Assembly (NCBI GenBank): GCA_028290325.1
Contig: JAQGJY010000366.1
Span: 1 to 11,674 of the forward strand
Direction: 5' to 3'
Length of the DNA: 11,674 bases
Source: Tardiphaga sp.
GTDB lineage: Bacteria; Pseudomonadota; Alphaproteobacteria; Rhizobiales; Xanthobacteraceae
Shown here: piece after piece, positions 6,139-11,674 of the stretch
Layout: each line of letters opens with the position of its first letter
How positions within the stretch are numbered: position 1 is the stretch's first letter
Position numbers and translations under genes: made by a program
Notes under the pieces: generated by a model
Database searches by the model: none
Seen by the model: the letters and a program-made list of their open reading frames with translations, nothing else
What the model was told of the DNA's origin: nothing

Positions 6139-7173
6139 TCATTTGTTTCCGAACGGGAATATGGTTTTCCAGTCGGCTTTCATGTCGACGACCGTCCAGC
6201 CCTTCGCTTGCGCAACGTCGAGCGCCTTGTCGAGACGGCCGATATGGGAGCTGCGGTCGTAAGCCCACTCCCGTTCGGAATCGGTGTGATGCACGAGCAG
6301 CGCGAAACGGACGCCGCCGCCTCCCCTCGCCCATTCGAGCATTTGCAGGTCGCCGTCCGAGTTGCCGAACGCCGCTATTGGACGCCGACCGATATGCAGC
6401 TGAATGCTGACAGGTTTGCCAGTCGTGTCGTCGTTGAAATTGAGCGCGGGTAACTTCATCAGGATCGGCTTGTCATCGCGCAGCTCGAAACCAAGCTTGC
6501 CGCTGCTGCCGATGGTTTGCTCGGGCGGAATTCCGTAAACGCGATTGGCGAAGACGCGCATGAAGTCGATGCCACCACCTGAGACGATGAAGGTCTTGAA
6601 GCCATTTGCCCGCAAATAAGCCAGCACCTCCAGCATCGGCTGGTAGACCATCTCCGAATAGAGCCGCTTGGTGACAGGATGCTTCGCTGTCGTGATCCAA
6701 TCGCTGACGATGGTCTCGAATTCGTCGGTCGTCATGCCTGAATGAGTGACGGTGACAATGTCGAAGATTGCTGCCTCGCCGCCAGCAAGCGCGCCGTTGA
6801 GATCACCTTTGAGAAGTGAGGCAAACGGCTCCTGGTCTTTCCACTCCGGATGCAGCGGCGCAAGCGCCTTCACCCGATCGAGGGCGAACGCCAGCTGAAA
6901 ATAGATCGGCTGCTCGGCCCATAGCGTGCCATCATTGTCGAAGGTCGCGATCCGCTCGGCTTGCGGGACCAGATCCGGCGAGCCTTGCGTCGTCACGCGT
7001 TCGACGAATGTCACAATGGCTTTTTTGCTGGCCGTGTCACGCCATGATGGTAGGGGGTCGGTTGCCACGGTCTGGGCCAACGCTGGGAAAGCGAAAAGCA
7101 CTGGAAGCGCGGCGAGAGCCGACAAAATCGCCCGACGGCGCGATGCGAAGACCGGATGACGTGATCTGATCAT
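6139..7173 (-). CDS. Exported HAD-superfamily phosphatase-like hydrolase
   Basis: A 344-residue protein with the HAD motifs in order: FDNDGTLW (78-85, nucleophile Asp79 and acid/base Asp81), IVSGGG (196-201, motif II Ser198) and AFGNSDGDLQML (268-279, motif III, metal-binding Asp). This points to a Mg-dependent phosphatase of the phosphoserine-phosphatase-like branch. The N-terminus has SRRRAIL followed by a hydrophobic stretch ending ALAQ (cleavage near residue 33), so it is exported; the paired arginines resemble a Tat signal, though the usual Phe is absent. ATG 7173 is chosen because it begins the signal peptide and lies 4 bases after the FGE stop codon, implying translational coupling. 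The open frame upstream of it overlaps the FGE gene and is not real. The phosphate-ester substrate is unknown. Confidence 0.88.
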   Translation of the reverse strand: MIRSRHPVFASRRRAILSALAALPVLFAFPALAQTVATDPLPSWRDTASKKAIVTFVERVTTQGSPDLVPQAERIATFDNDGTLWAEQPIYFQLAFALDRVKALAPLHPEWKDQEPFASLLKGDLNGALAGGEAAIFDIVTVTHSGMTTDEFETIVSDWITTAKHPVTKRLYSEMVYQPMLEVLAYLRANGFKTFIVSGGGIDFMRVFANRVYGIPPEQTIGSSGKLGFELRDDKPILMKLPALNFNDDTTGKPVSIQLHIGRRPIAAFGNSDGDLQMLEWARGGGGVRFALLVHHTDSEREWAYDRSSHIGRLDKALDVAQAKGWTVVDMKADWKTIFPFGNK

Positions 7174-7177
7174 GAGT

Positions 7178-8170
7178 TTATTCTTTCGTTCCGATGCGCA
7201 CCACACAGCGAAAGCCGACATGGCTCGTGGATGTATCGATGGCCTCTGCGTGTCGCGCGGCCGGCCGATAGCGCCGGCAATAATTCGGCGCGCAGAGATG
7301 CGAGCCGCCTTTGATGACCTTGCGAGGGATTTTGACGTTCGGCTGATTGGGATCGTAGCTGGCGGTCTCGTTGCCGCCCCGCGGATTTTCAGGGATGCAG
7401 CAGGCCTTGGGCGCGTCGGCGTCGTGCTGTCGGGTGTACCAGTCCGAGGTCCATTCCCAGACATTGCCGATCATGTCATGGACACCGTATCCGTTCGCCG
7501 CGAACGCGGTGACCTGCGAGGTGCGCTCGAAACCGTCCAGGTTCAAATTCTGCCTCGGGAATTCGCCTTGCCACGTATTGGCCAAGTGTTGGCCGCCAGG
7601 CGTGAATTCGTCACCCCATGCATACTCGGCGCTGTCTAATCCACCGCGCGCGGCGAATTCCCATTCGGCCTCGGTCGGCAGACTCTTGCCGGCCCACTGC
7701 GCATAGGCCAGCGCATCCGCAAACGAGACGTGAACCACGGGATGATGGTCGAGGTTGTTGATGTTGGTCTTCGGTCCATAGGGATGACGCCAGTCGGCGC
7801 CTTTCAGGAACGTCCACCATTCTCCCCAATTGCGAAGATCGACCGGGTGTGGCGGAGGGACAAACACCAATGAGCCGGCATAGAGCATGTGCGGCAGCGC
7901 TCCGGGATAGTCTTTCGGATCCGGAGCGATCTGCGCGAAAGTCACATGACCGGTCGCCTTCACAAACTCCTTGAATTGCCGGTTCGTGACCGGCGTGCGA
8001 TCGATAAGAAACGAGTCAACGGTGGCCCGGTGTGCGGGTGCTTCTTCCGGGTAATGCTTGTCCGATCCCATCCGGAAGGTGCCGCCGGGAATCACGACCA
8101 TGTCGGGACGGTCGGCATTATCATTGATCTTGAGTCTGACGGAATCGCCGCCGAGTTGATGGTCACTCAC
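7178..8170 (-). CDS. Formylglycine-generating enzyme (SUMF1/FGE family), sulfatase activator
   Basis: A 330-residue FGE-sulfatase domain protein (PF03781). FGE is the aerobic, copper-dependent enzyme that oxidises the active-site Cys of sulfatases to formylglycine. The N-terminal family motif is MVVIPGGTFRMGS; then come the PVTNRQFKEF block, SLPTEAEWEFAARGG and NVWEWTSDWY. The C-terminal active site GGSHLCAPNYCRRYRPAAR has both cysteines expected of a genuine FGE (five residues apart; 293 and 298 from the GTG start), so this is not one of the many family members that lost activity. There is no signal peptide, so it acts in the cytoplasm before the sulfatase is exported. GTG 8170 is chosen because AAGGAG lies six bases upstream (8177-8182); ATG 8197 or 8194 would add up to nine residues but has a poor ribosome site. 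Its likely client is the arylsulfatase encoded upstream on the same strand. Confidence 0.93.
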   Translation of the reverse strand: MSDHQLGGDSVRLKINDNADRPDMVVIPGGTFRMGSDKHYPEEAPAHRATVDSFLIDRTPVTNRQFKEFVKATGHVTFAQIAPDPKDYPGALPHMLYAGSLVFVPPPHPVDLRNWGEWWTFLKGADWRHPYGPKTNINNLDHHPVVHVSFADALAYAQWAGKSLPTEAEWEFAARGGLDSAEYAWGDEFTPGGQHLANTWQGEFPRQNLNLDGFERTSQVTAFAANGYGVHDMIGNVWEWTSDWYTRQHDADAPKACCIPENPRGGNETASYDPNQPNVKIPRKVIKGGSHLCAPNYCRRYRPAARHAEAIDTSTSHVGFRCVVRIGTKE

Positions 8171-8212
8171 GTCGCGCTCCTTCAGGAATCGCATCATCGG
8201 CCTGACCGAAAG

Positions 8213-8246
8213 AACCGACGGATCGACTGGCGCCTGTCCGTCGGTT
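8213..8246 (-). terminator. 10-bp perfect hairpin, putative terminator
   Basis: AACCGACGGA and TCCGTCGGTT form a perfect 10-bp stem around a 14-base loop that itself contains GGCGCC. It lies 35 bases past the stop codon of the secreted Tyr/Pro-rich protein and just before the FGE gene. In the minus direction it is followed by CTTTCGG, so the T-run is imperfect; it may be an intrinsic terminator or a partial one (attenuation or mRNA processing). Confidence 0.45.
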
Positions 8247-8280
8247 CGCGTTGGTCAAGCCGCTGCCGCTGCGGTCGCTA

Positions 8281-8985
8281 TCAGTAGCACGGCGGGTAGG
8301 GGTAATAGCCGCAAGCTGGTCGTGGGTAGGGATAGGGCGCGGGGGCATAGGCATAAGGGGCGGCATAGGCAGCCGCTCCGACCGCGGCCACGCCAACGGC
8401 CGCGCCGGCATACATCGCGCCACGAAATGCTGTGCGTCTTCCCACTCCCGCGAACGACATCGGCGTCAGCGGCCGGCCAATTATGTCGATGAACAATGCC
8501 GCTCCACCGTCGCCGCCCGAAAGATCCCCTTCGAGCGTCTGCACGTTGAAGGTCAGCTTGTCGCCATCGAGCTTGGGCGATTTCAGGACAACGACGGCAT
8601 CTTTGACGGAGCCGTCCTTGCTGAACACCGAGATCGTCGCGTTCGGCGGATTTTTGGTGAAACTATCGTCACCGGCGCCCCAGTCCGCGATGATATCCGT
8701 GGTGAGCTGGTGACCAGCGGACCTGACCGGACGATCGGCAAAAATGATTGAATGCGGCATCACGCCGGTCAGCGTCAGCGTATCGCCTTGCAGTGTCGCA
8801 CCTCGTGAATTGAGCACGAACAGCGACGGCACGATCTCCGGCTTGGCCGCGGCGGCCGGACTGCCGATGGTCTTCATCGCCGCGCCAACAGGCTGGGCCT
8901 GAGCCAGCGCCATTCCCGGTGCGCAAAGAGCCGTGGTCAAGGCGAGCGCCCCCAGCATCTGCTTCAATCGCATGACATTCATCAT
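8281..8985 (-). CDS. Secreted protein with Tyr/Pro-rich C-terminus, unknown function
   Basis: A 234-residue protein that I cannot assign to a named family. A signal peptide is clear (MMNVMRLKQMLGALALTTAL... to ALA, cleavage near residue 28). The middle (about 50-170) looks like one compact beta-rich domain, with segments PHSIIFADRPVRSAGH and LKSPKLDGDKLTFNVQTLEG. It is followed by a hydrophobic Ala/Gly/Val stretch (about 186-208) and a low-complexity tail (210-234) with repeated Tyr-Pro and Cys225 and Cys233. The tail could be surface-exposed or membrane-associated. GAGGA seven bases before ATG 8985 supports the start; ATG 8982 is an alternative. It sits between the DUF992 and FGE genes in the minus-strand sulfatase block, suggesting a periplasmic partner role that is not proven. 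Confidence 0.8.
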   Translation of the reverse strand: MMNVMRLKQMLGALALTTALCAPGMALAQAQPVGAAMKTIGSPAAAAKPEIVPSLFVLNSRGATLQGDTLTLTGVMPHSIIFADRPVRSAGHQLTTDIIADWGAGDDSFTKNPPNATISVFSKDGSVKDAVVVLKSPKLDGDKLTFNVQTLEGDLSGGDGGAALFIDIIGRPLTPMSFAGVGRRTAFRGAMYAGAAVGVAAVGAAAYAAPYAYAPAPYPYPRPACGYYPYPPCY

Positions 8986-9050
8986 TTTATCGTCCTCGTT
9001 GTCGGCAAATATACAAAATTGACGTGAATGGGGTCGTGACGGTGCGGTGG

Positions 9051-9554
9051 CTAATAAACCGCACGCAGTTGCAGGCCCGATAGGCCGAGGGTGACGTTGA
9101 CCGCCACCGAACCCTCAAGCGAAACCGGCTGTAGTGCGAACGAGCGCCCGGAGCCGCCGATCAGAACATTGACACCCGCGCCAAGGCCGAGGCCGATCTC
9201 GCCGGTAGCGCCTAGATACTCTCCGGCGAGTGCTCCCGGCGGTGGCCCCGCCGTCGGTGCAAGGACCGCCCAACCGAGGACGCCCCCGGCGCTGATGCCG
9301 ATATCGATGCCAACGGTGTTCAACGCGCCTTCATAGACTTGCGTCGGAAAGCGACCGTTCTGGGTAAATCGGCACTCCATCGATTGATGGCCGAAGACAA
9401 TGAAGCCGATGCTCGGATTCAGTCTGCACGAGAGCATGCCGACCTGGGTCCAGTTCGCCTGTTGGGCTTGCGTCCTGGTGGCAACGGACGTCAAACCCAA
9501 AACGGCGCAGGCGAGCAGCGCGGTCCGCGTCAATCCGCGGAATAAAATCGACAT
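9051..9554 (-). CDS. DUF992 family exported protein
   Basis: A 167-residue exported protein of the DUF992 family (PF06186), common in Rhizobiales and of unknown function. The signal peptide ends at TQA (residue 30). The mature protein opens with QVGMLSCRLNPSIGF and SMECRF (Cys43 and Cys61, a likely disulfide), then Gly-rich repeats GIDIGISAGGVLGWAV and GLGLGAGVNVLIGG, and ends SLEGSVAVNVTLGLSGLQL, as expected for the family. The start is ATG 9554, with AGGA six bases upstream; a longer open frame exists but overlaps the sulfatase gene. It lies 92 bases downstream of the sulfatase gene, beyond a strong hairpin, and 65 bases upstream of the next gene. Confidence 0.88.
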   Translation of the reverse strand: MSILFRGLTRTALLACAVLGLTSVATRTQAQQANWTQVGMLSCRLNPSIGFIVFGHQSMECRFTQNGRFPTQVYEGALNTVGIDIGISAGGVLGWAVLAPTAGPPPGALAGEYLGATGEIGLGLGAGVNVLIGGSGRSFALQPVSLEGSVAVNVTLGLSGLQLRAVY

Positions 9555-9599
9555 GGCAATTCCTGCTTGTGGTCCGAGTAAACGTGTCGTGCCGGGAAA

Positions 9600-9625
9600 G
9601 TGGTGGCCAAAGGGATGGCCACCAC
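9600..9625 (-). terminator. 10-bp perfect hairpin after the sulfatase gene
   Basis: GTGGTGGCCA, a six-base loop, then TGGCCACCAC: a perfect, GC-rich stem starting about 21 bases after the sulfatase stop codon. On the minus strand it is followed by CTTTCCC, so the T-run is short. It is probably a partial terminator or an mRNA-stabilising element that lowers expression of the DUF992 and later genes relative to the sulfatase. Confidence 0.5.
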
Positions 9626-9646
9626 GAAGTGCATTAGATTCGCGGG

Positions 9647-11263
9647 TTATTTCCCGCCACCGCTCGCGCCGCGCTCCACCATCTGAAGTGCTTTTTCGAT
9701 GCTCAGCGAGCCACCCACCTGGCTTGGCGGGTACTCTTTGAACGTCTGGAGAAAGCCGCCGACGAGCGTAACGGCGGGCACCATCGTCCAGAGCTTCTCG
9801 CCCCACCAGCGGCCATACAGCATGCCTTCGGTCTGGTAGCGTTCCCACGGATCCTGCCGCAGATTGGTCACCAGCGGGACGTTGGTGGACTCCTCGGTGC
9901 CGGTAAACAGGTTGCCCTTGATGGTCTTGAAGCTGATCTTCCAATCCGCGTAACGAACGGCCGTCAGATCGCCATTGTCCGTGAAGTAAAAGAATTCCTT
10001 GCGCGGTCCGTCGGCGACTTCGCCCTTGAAGAAGGGCATGAAATTGTAGCCATCGAGATGGGTCTTGAAGGTCTTGTCGCCAACCGTCATCCCATTCAGA
10101 AGTTTACCCTTCACATCCGGTTCGCCGGCAGCGGCCAGCAAGGTCGGCAGGAAGTCTTCGCCGGCGATGATCTGATTGACGATCCCGCCTGGCTTGATCG
10201 TGCCCGGCCATTTCGCGACCATCGGCACACGAAAACCACCTTCGTAGGTCGTGCCCTTTTCGCCCCGGAACGGCGAGTTGCCGCCGTCCGGCCACGAGAA
10301 TGTTTCGGCTCCGTTATCACTTGTGAACACGACGATGGTGTTATCCGCAACGCCGGCGTCGTCCAGCTTCTTCATGATGCTGCCAACGGCTGCGTCCAAC
10401 TCCATGATGGCGTCGGCATAGAGGCCGTAGCCGCTCTTGTCCTTCCACTTCGGACCGAGATGGGTCCAGACATGGGTGCGGGTGGTGTTGTGCCATAAGA
10501 AGAATGGCTTATTGGCTTTGACCGAGCGATCGATGAAATCGACCGAGCGACGAACCAACTCGTCATCGACATCTTCCATATTGAATTTGGACTTCGGATC
10601 CATATTGGGATGCGGCGGCAGTGGGCCACCATCGACAATGGTCTGCTTGCCGACCTTGCCCCAGCGCGGGTCGGTGGTGGCGTCATCGACCGTCGTCGCC
10701 TTCGTCTCTATGACGTTGCGCGGGCCGAAATTCGCCAGGAATTGTGCGCTCTTTGGGTACTGAGGATCGTACGGCTCTTCCATCGCGTTGAGGTGGTAGA
10801 GGATTCCATAAAATTCATCGAAGCCGTGGACCGTAGGCAGGTATTCATTGCGGTCGCCGAGATGGTTCTTGCCGATCTGCGCGGTCGCATAGCCGTAGGG
10901 CTTGAGCAATTCGGCAATCGTCGGATCCTTGTCTTGCAGACCCTGCTTCGCGGCCGGCATGCCAACTTTCAGCAGGCCGGTGCGGAAAGGTGTCTGCCCG
11001 AGAATAAAGGCGGCACGTCCGGCTGTGCAGGACTGCTGGGCGTAATAGTCCGTGAACAGCGCACCTTCCTTGGCGATGCGATCGATGTTTGGTGTGCTGC
11101 CGCCCATCATGCCGCGATGATAGGCGCTGATATTCCAGATTCCGACGTCATCAGCCATGATGACAACGATGTTGGGTTTTTTGGCCGCGGTCTGCGCAAA
11201 TGTCGGGCCGCTGAATATGAGCGGAAGCGCAAGCGCTGTTGTCGCCAAAAGCTTTTTGAACAT
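9647..11263 (-). CDS. Arylsulfatase, exported, formylglycine-dependent
   Basis: A 538-residue type I sulfatase (PF00884), which hydrolyses sulfate esters in the periplasm. The signal peptide is cleaved after TFA (residue 23). Metal-binding Asp38-Asp39 lie in IVVIMADDVG. The active-site motif is CTAGR (79-83), Cys79 being the residue converted to formylglycine; Ala replaces the more common Pro of CxPxR. Other expected residues are GKNHLG (131-136, Lys132 and His134), TRTH (261-264), SDNGAE (315-320, Asp316 and Asn317) and Lys336 in RGEKGTTYEGG. Length is normal for the family. ATG 11263 is preceded by AGAAGGA, a strong ribosome binding site. A predicted sigma-54 promoter lies about 60 bases upstream. 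The FGE encoded downstream should activate it. The substrate (aryl, alkyl or choline-type sulfate) cannot be told from sequence. Confidence 0.95.
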   Translation of the reverse strand: MFKKLLATTALALPLIFSGPTFAQTAAKKPNIVVIMADDVGIWNISAYHRGMMGGSTPNIDRIAKEGALFTDYYAQQSCTAGRAAFILGQTPFRTGLLKVGMPAAKQGLQDKDPTIAELLKPYGYATAQIGKNHLGDRNEYLPTVHGFDEFYGILYHLNAMEEPYDPQYPKSAQFLANFGPRNVIETKATTVDDATTDPRWGKVGKQTIVDGGPLPPHPNMDPKSKFNMEDVDDELVRRSVDFIDRSVKANKPFFLWHNTTRTHVWTHLGPKWKDKSGYGLYADAIMELDAAVGSIMKKLDDAGVADNTIVVFTSDNGAETFSWPDGGNSPFRGEKGTTYEGGFRVPMVAKWPGTIKPGGIVNQIIAGEDFLPTLLAAAGEPDVKGKLLNGMTVGDKTFKTHLDGYNFMPFFKGEVADGPRKEFFYFTDNGDLTAVRYADWKISFKTIKGNLFTGTEESTNVPLVTNLRQDPWERYQTEGMLYGRWWGEKLWTMVPAVTLVGGFLQTFKEYPPSQVGGSLSIEKALQMVERGASGGGK

Positions 11264-11321
11264 CGATGTGTCCTTCTTCTAAAAAGTTAAATGAATTGAC
11301 GGTGCGGCAAATGCAGACTTC

Positions 11322-11336
11322 GCAAGAATTGGGCCA
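11322..11336 (-). promoter_or_regulatory. Sigma-54 (-24/-12) promoter of the arylsulfatase gene
   Basis: On the minus strand the sequence reads TGGCCCA-ATTC-TTGC, fitting TGGCACG-N4-TTGC with the required 10 bases between GG and GC. The predicted start near 11310 gives a leader of about 47 bases to ATG 11263 with the ribosome site intact. The tandem repeats at 11435-11470 lie about 125-160 bases upstream. The core TCTTGCG is shared with the other two sigma-54 candidates of the window. Confidence 0.6.
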
Positions 11337-11434
11337 TGCGAAGCCACGCTGCGCATTCAGGGAGAAATGCTCGGTAGATCAGCGTCGTACAAATCGTAAT
11401 CGCCGCGCGATCGTTTGCGCCGTCGCCTGAGATA

Positions 11435-11470
11435 CTCCGAGATTTCGGAGCTGCTCTCCGAAGATGCGGC
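11435..11470. promoter_or_regulatory. Tandem inverted repeats, candidate activator site (copy B)
   Basis: CTCCGA-GATT-TCGGAG (11435-11450) is a perfect palindrome; 21 bases on, TCCGA-AGAT-GCGGC (11457-11470) is a degenerate second copy. Over 18 bases around the first palindrome (TACTCCGAnATTTnGGAG) it matches copy A at 2647-2664 at all but two positions. It stands between two divergent sigma-54 promoters, about 130-140 bases from each predicted start site, so one activator site could serve both. No protein in the window is a candidate activator. Confidence 0.55.
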
Positions 11471-11556
11471 ATGCATCGCGCTGCCGATCCCGCCGCTTGA
11501 CGTCATATGTCCGGTGTTTCCGACGTTTATCGGCGGGCGCCGACCTCATCTCGAGC

Positions 11557-11571
11557 TGGCGCGTTTCTTGC
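11557..11571 (+). promoter_or_regulatory. Sigma-54 (-24/-12) promoter facing out of the window
   Basis: TGGCGCG-TTTC-TTGC matches the sigma-54 consensus except one base, with correct GG/GC spacing. The predicted start is near 11582, directed rightward. The gene it drives is not contained in the window; an open frame with ATG codons at 11641 and 11650 (peptide MQIMAPDDKRT...) runs off the right edge and may be its beginning, but it has no clear ribosome binding site. Confidence 0.6.
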
Positions 11572-11674
11572 GATGAAACAGGCGAAGCTATCTCGCTGAT
11601 CGTTCAACGCCGAAAGAAACAGACCTTGATCGTGTTTTCGATGCAGATCATGGCTCCCGACGACAAGCGCACAG

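Larger units (their letters stand above)
11264..11674. promoter_or_regulatory. Divergent regulatory gap at the right edge
   Basis: At least 370 bases without a confident gene. It holds the sulfatase ribosome site, the leftward sigma-54 promoter, the tandem palindromes and the rightward sigma-54 promoter, an arrangement symmetric around the palindromes. A short plus-strand frame (TTG 11415 to TGA 11576) spans these elements and is not considered a gene. Confidence 0.6.

Noticed and set aside
7174..7464. N-terminal extension of the HAD hydrolase frame to 7464
   Set aside because: It overlaps the well-supported FGE gene, and the signal peptide begins at ATG 7173.
9555..9944. N-terminal extension of the DUF992 frame to 9944
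   Set aside because: It overlaps the 3' part of the sulfatase gene; ATG 9554 has a good ribosome site and starts a signal peptide.
10610..11290. Long plus-strand ORF opposite the sulfatase gene (226 codons)
   Set aside because: It is a shadow frame in GC-rich coding DNA; the minus-strand frame has all sulfatase active-site residues.

Overview
The window looks like chromosomal DNA from a GC-rich alphaproteobacterium, most likely Bradyrhizobium, Rhodopseudomonas or a close relative. This rests on the families present (DUF992, an AapJ-like binding protein, a SphA-type outer-membrane protein, a bradyrhizobial four-cysteine exported protein) and on codon use; I ran no search. There are no RNA genes, mobile elements or CRISPR arrays. 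Almost every protein is exported or in a membrane, so the region is concerned with the cell envelope and periplasm.

Layout. (1) 175-2464, minus strand: a SphA/MetA-type outer-membrane barrel followed by a DUF900 alpha/beta-hydrolase lipoprotein. (2) 2465-3014: a long regulatory gap. (3) 3015-5208, plus strand: a YkuD L,D-transpeptidase, an orphan AapJ-like amino-acid-binding protein and a four-helix membrane protein. (4) 5336-5635, plus strand: a small four-cysteine exported protein, convergent with the next block. (5) 11263 down to 5649, minus strand: arylsulfatase, DUF992 protein, secreted Tyr/Pro-rich protein, formylglycine-generating enzyme (FGE), exported HAD-type phosphatase, DUF2721 membrane protein. 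(6) 11264-11674: a second regulatory gap; its rightward gene lies beyond the window.

How the genes fit together. The sulfatase carries a Cys-type active-site motif (CTAGR) that must be converted to formylglycine. The FGE encoded downstream keeps both catalytic cysteines, so the cluster supplies an exported sulfatase and its cytoplasmic activator. The two exported proteins between them, and the exported HAD phosphatase only 4 bases after the FGE gene, are probably part of the same ester-scavenging or envelope programme, but their substrates are unknown.

The most interesting signal is non-coding. Both large gaps contain the same tandem inverted-repeat element (TCCGA-N4-TCGGA, twice, 19 or 21 bases apart). 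Each lies about 125-145 bases upstream of well-formed sigma-54 (-24/-12) promoters: one facing the L,D-transpeptidase/binding-protein operon, and a divergent pair, one facing the arylsulfatase and one facing out of the window. This is the layout of an upstream activator site for a sigma-54 enhancer-binding protein. It suggests an unrecognised regulon joining the sulfatase cluster, the binding-protein operon and an unseen third gene. The activator itself is not in the window.
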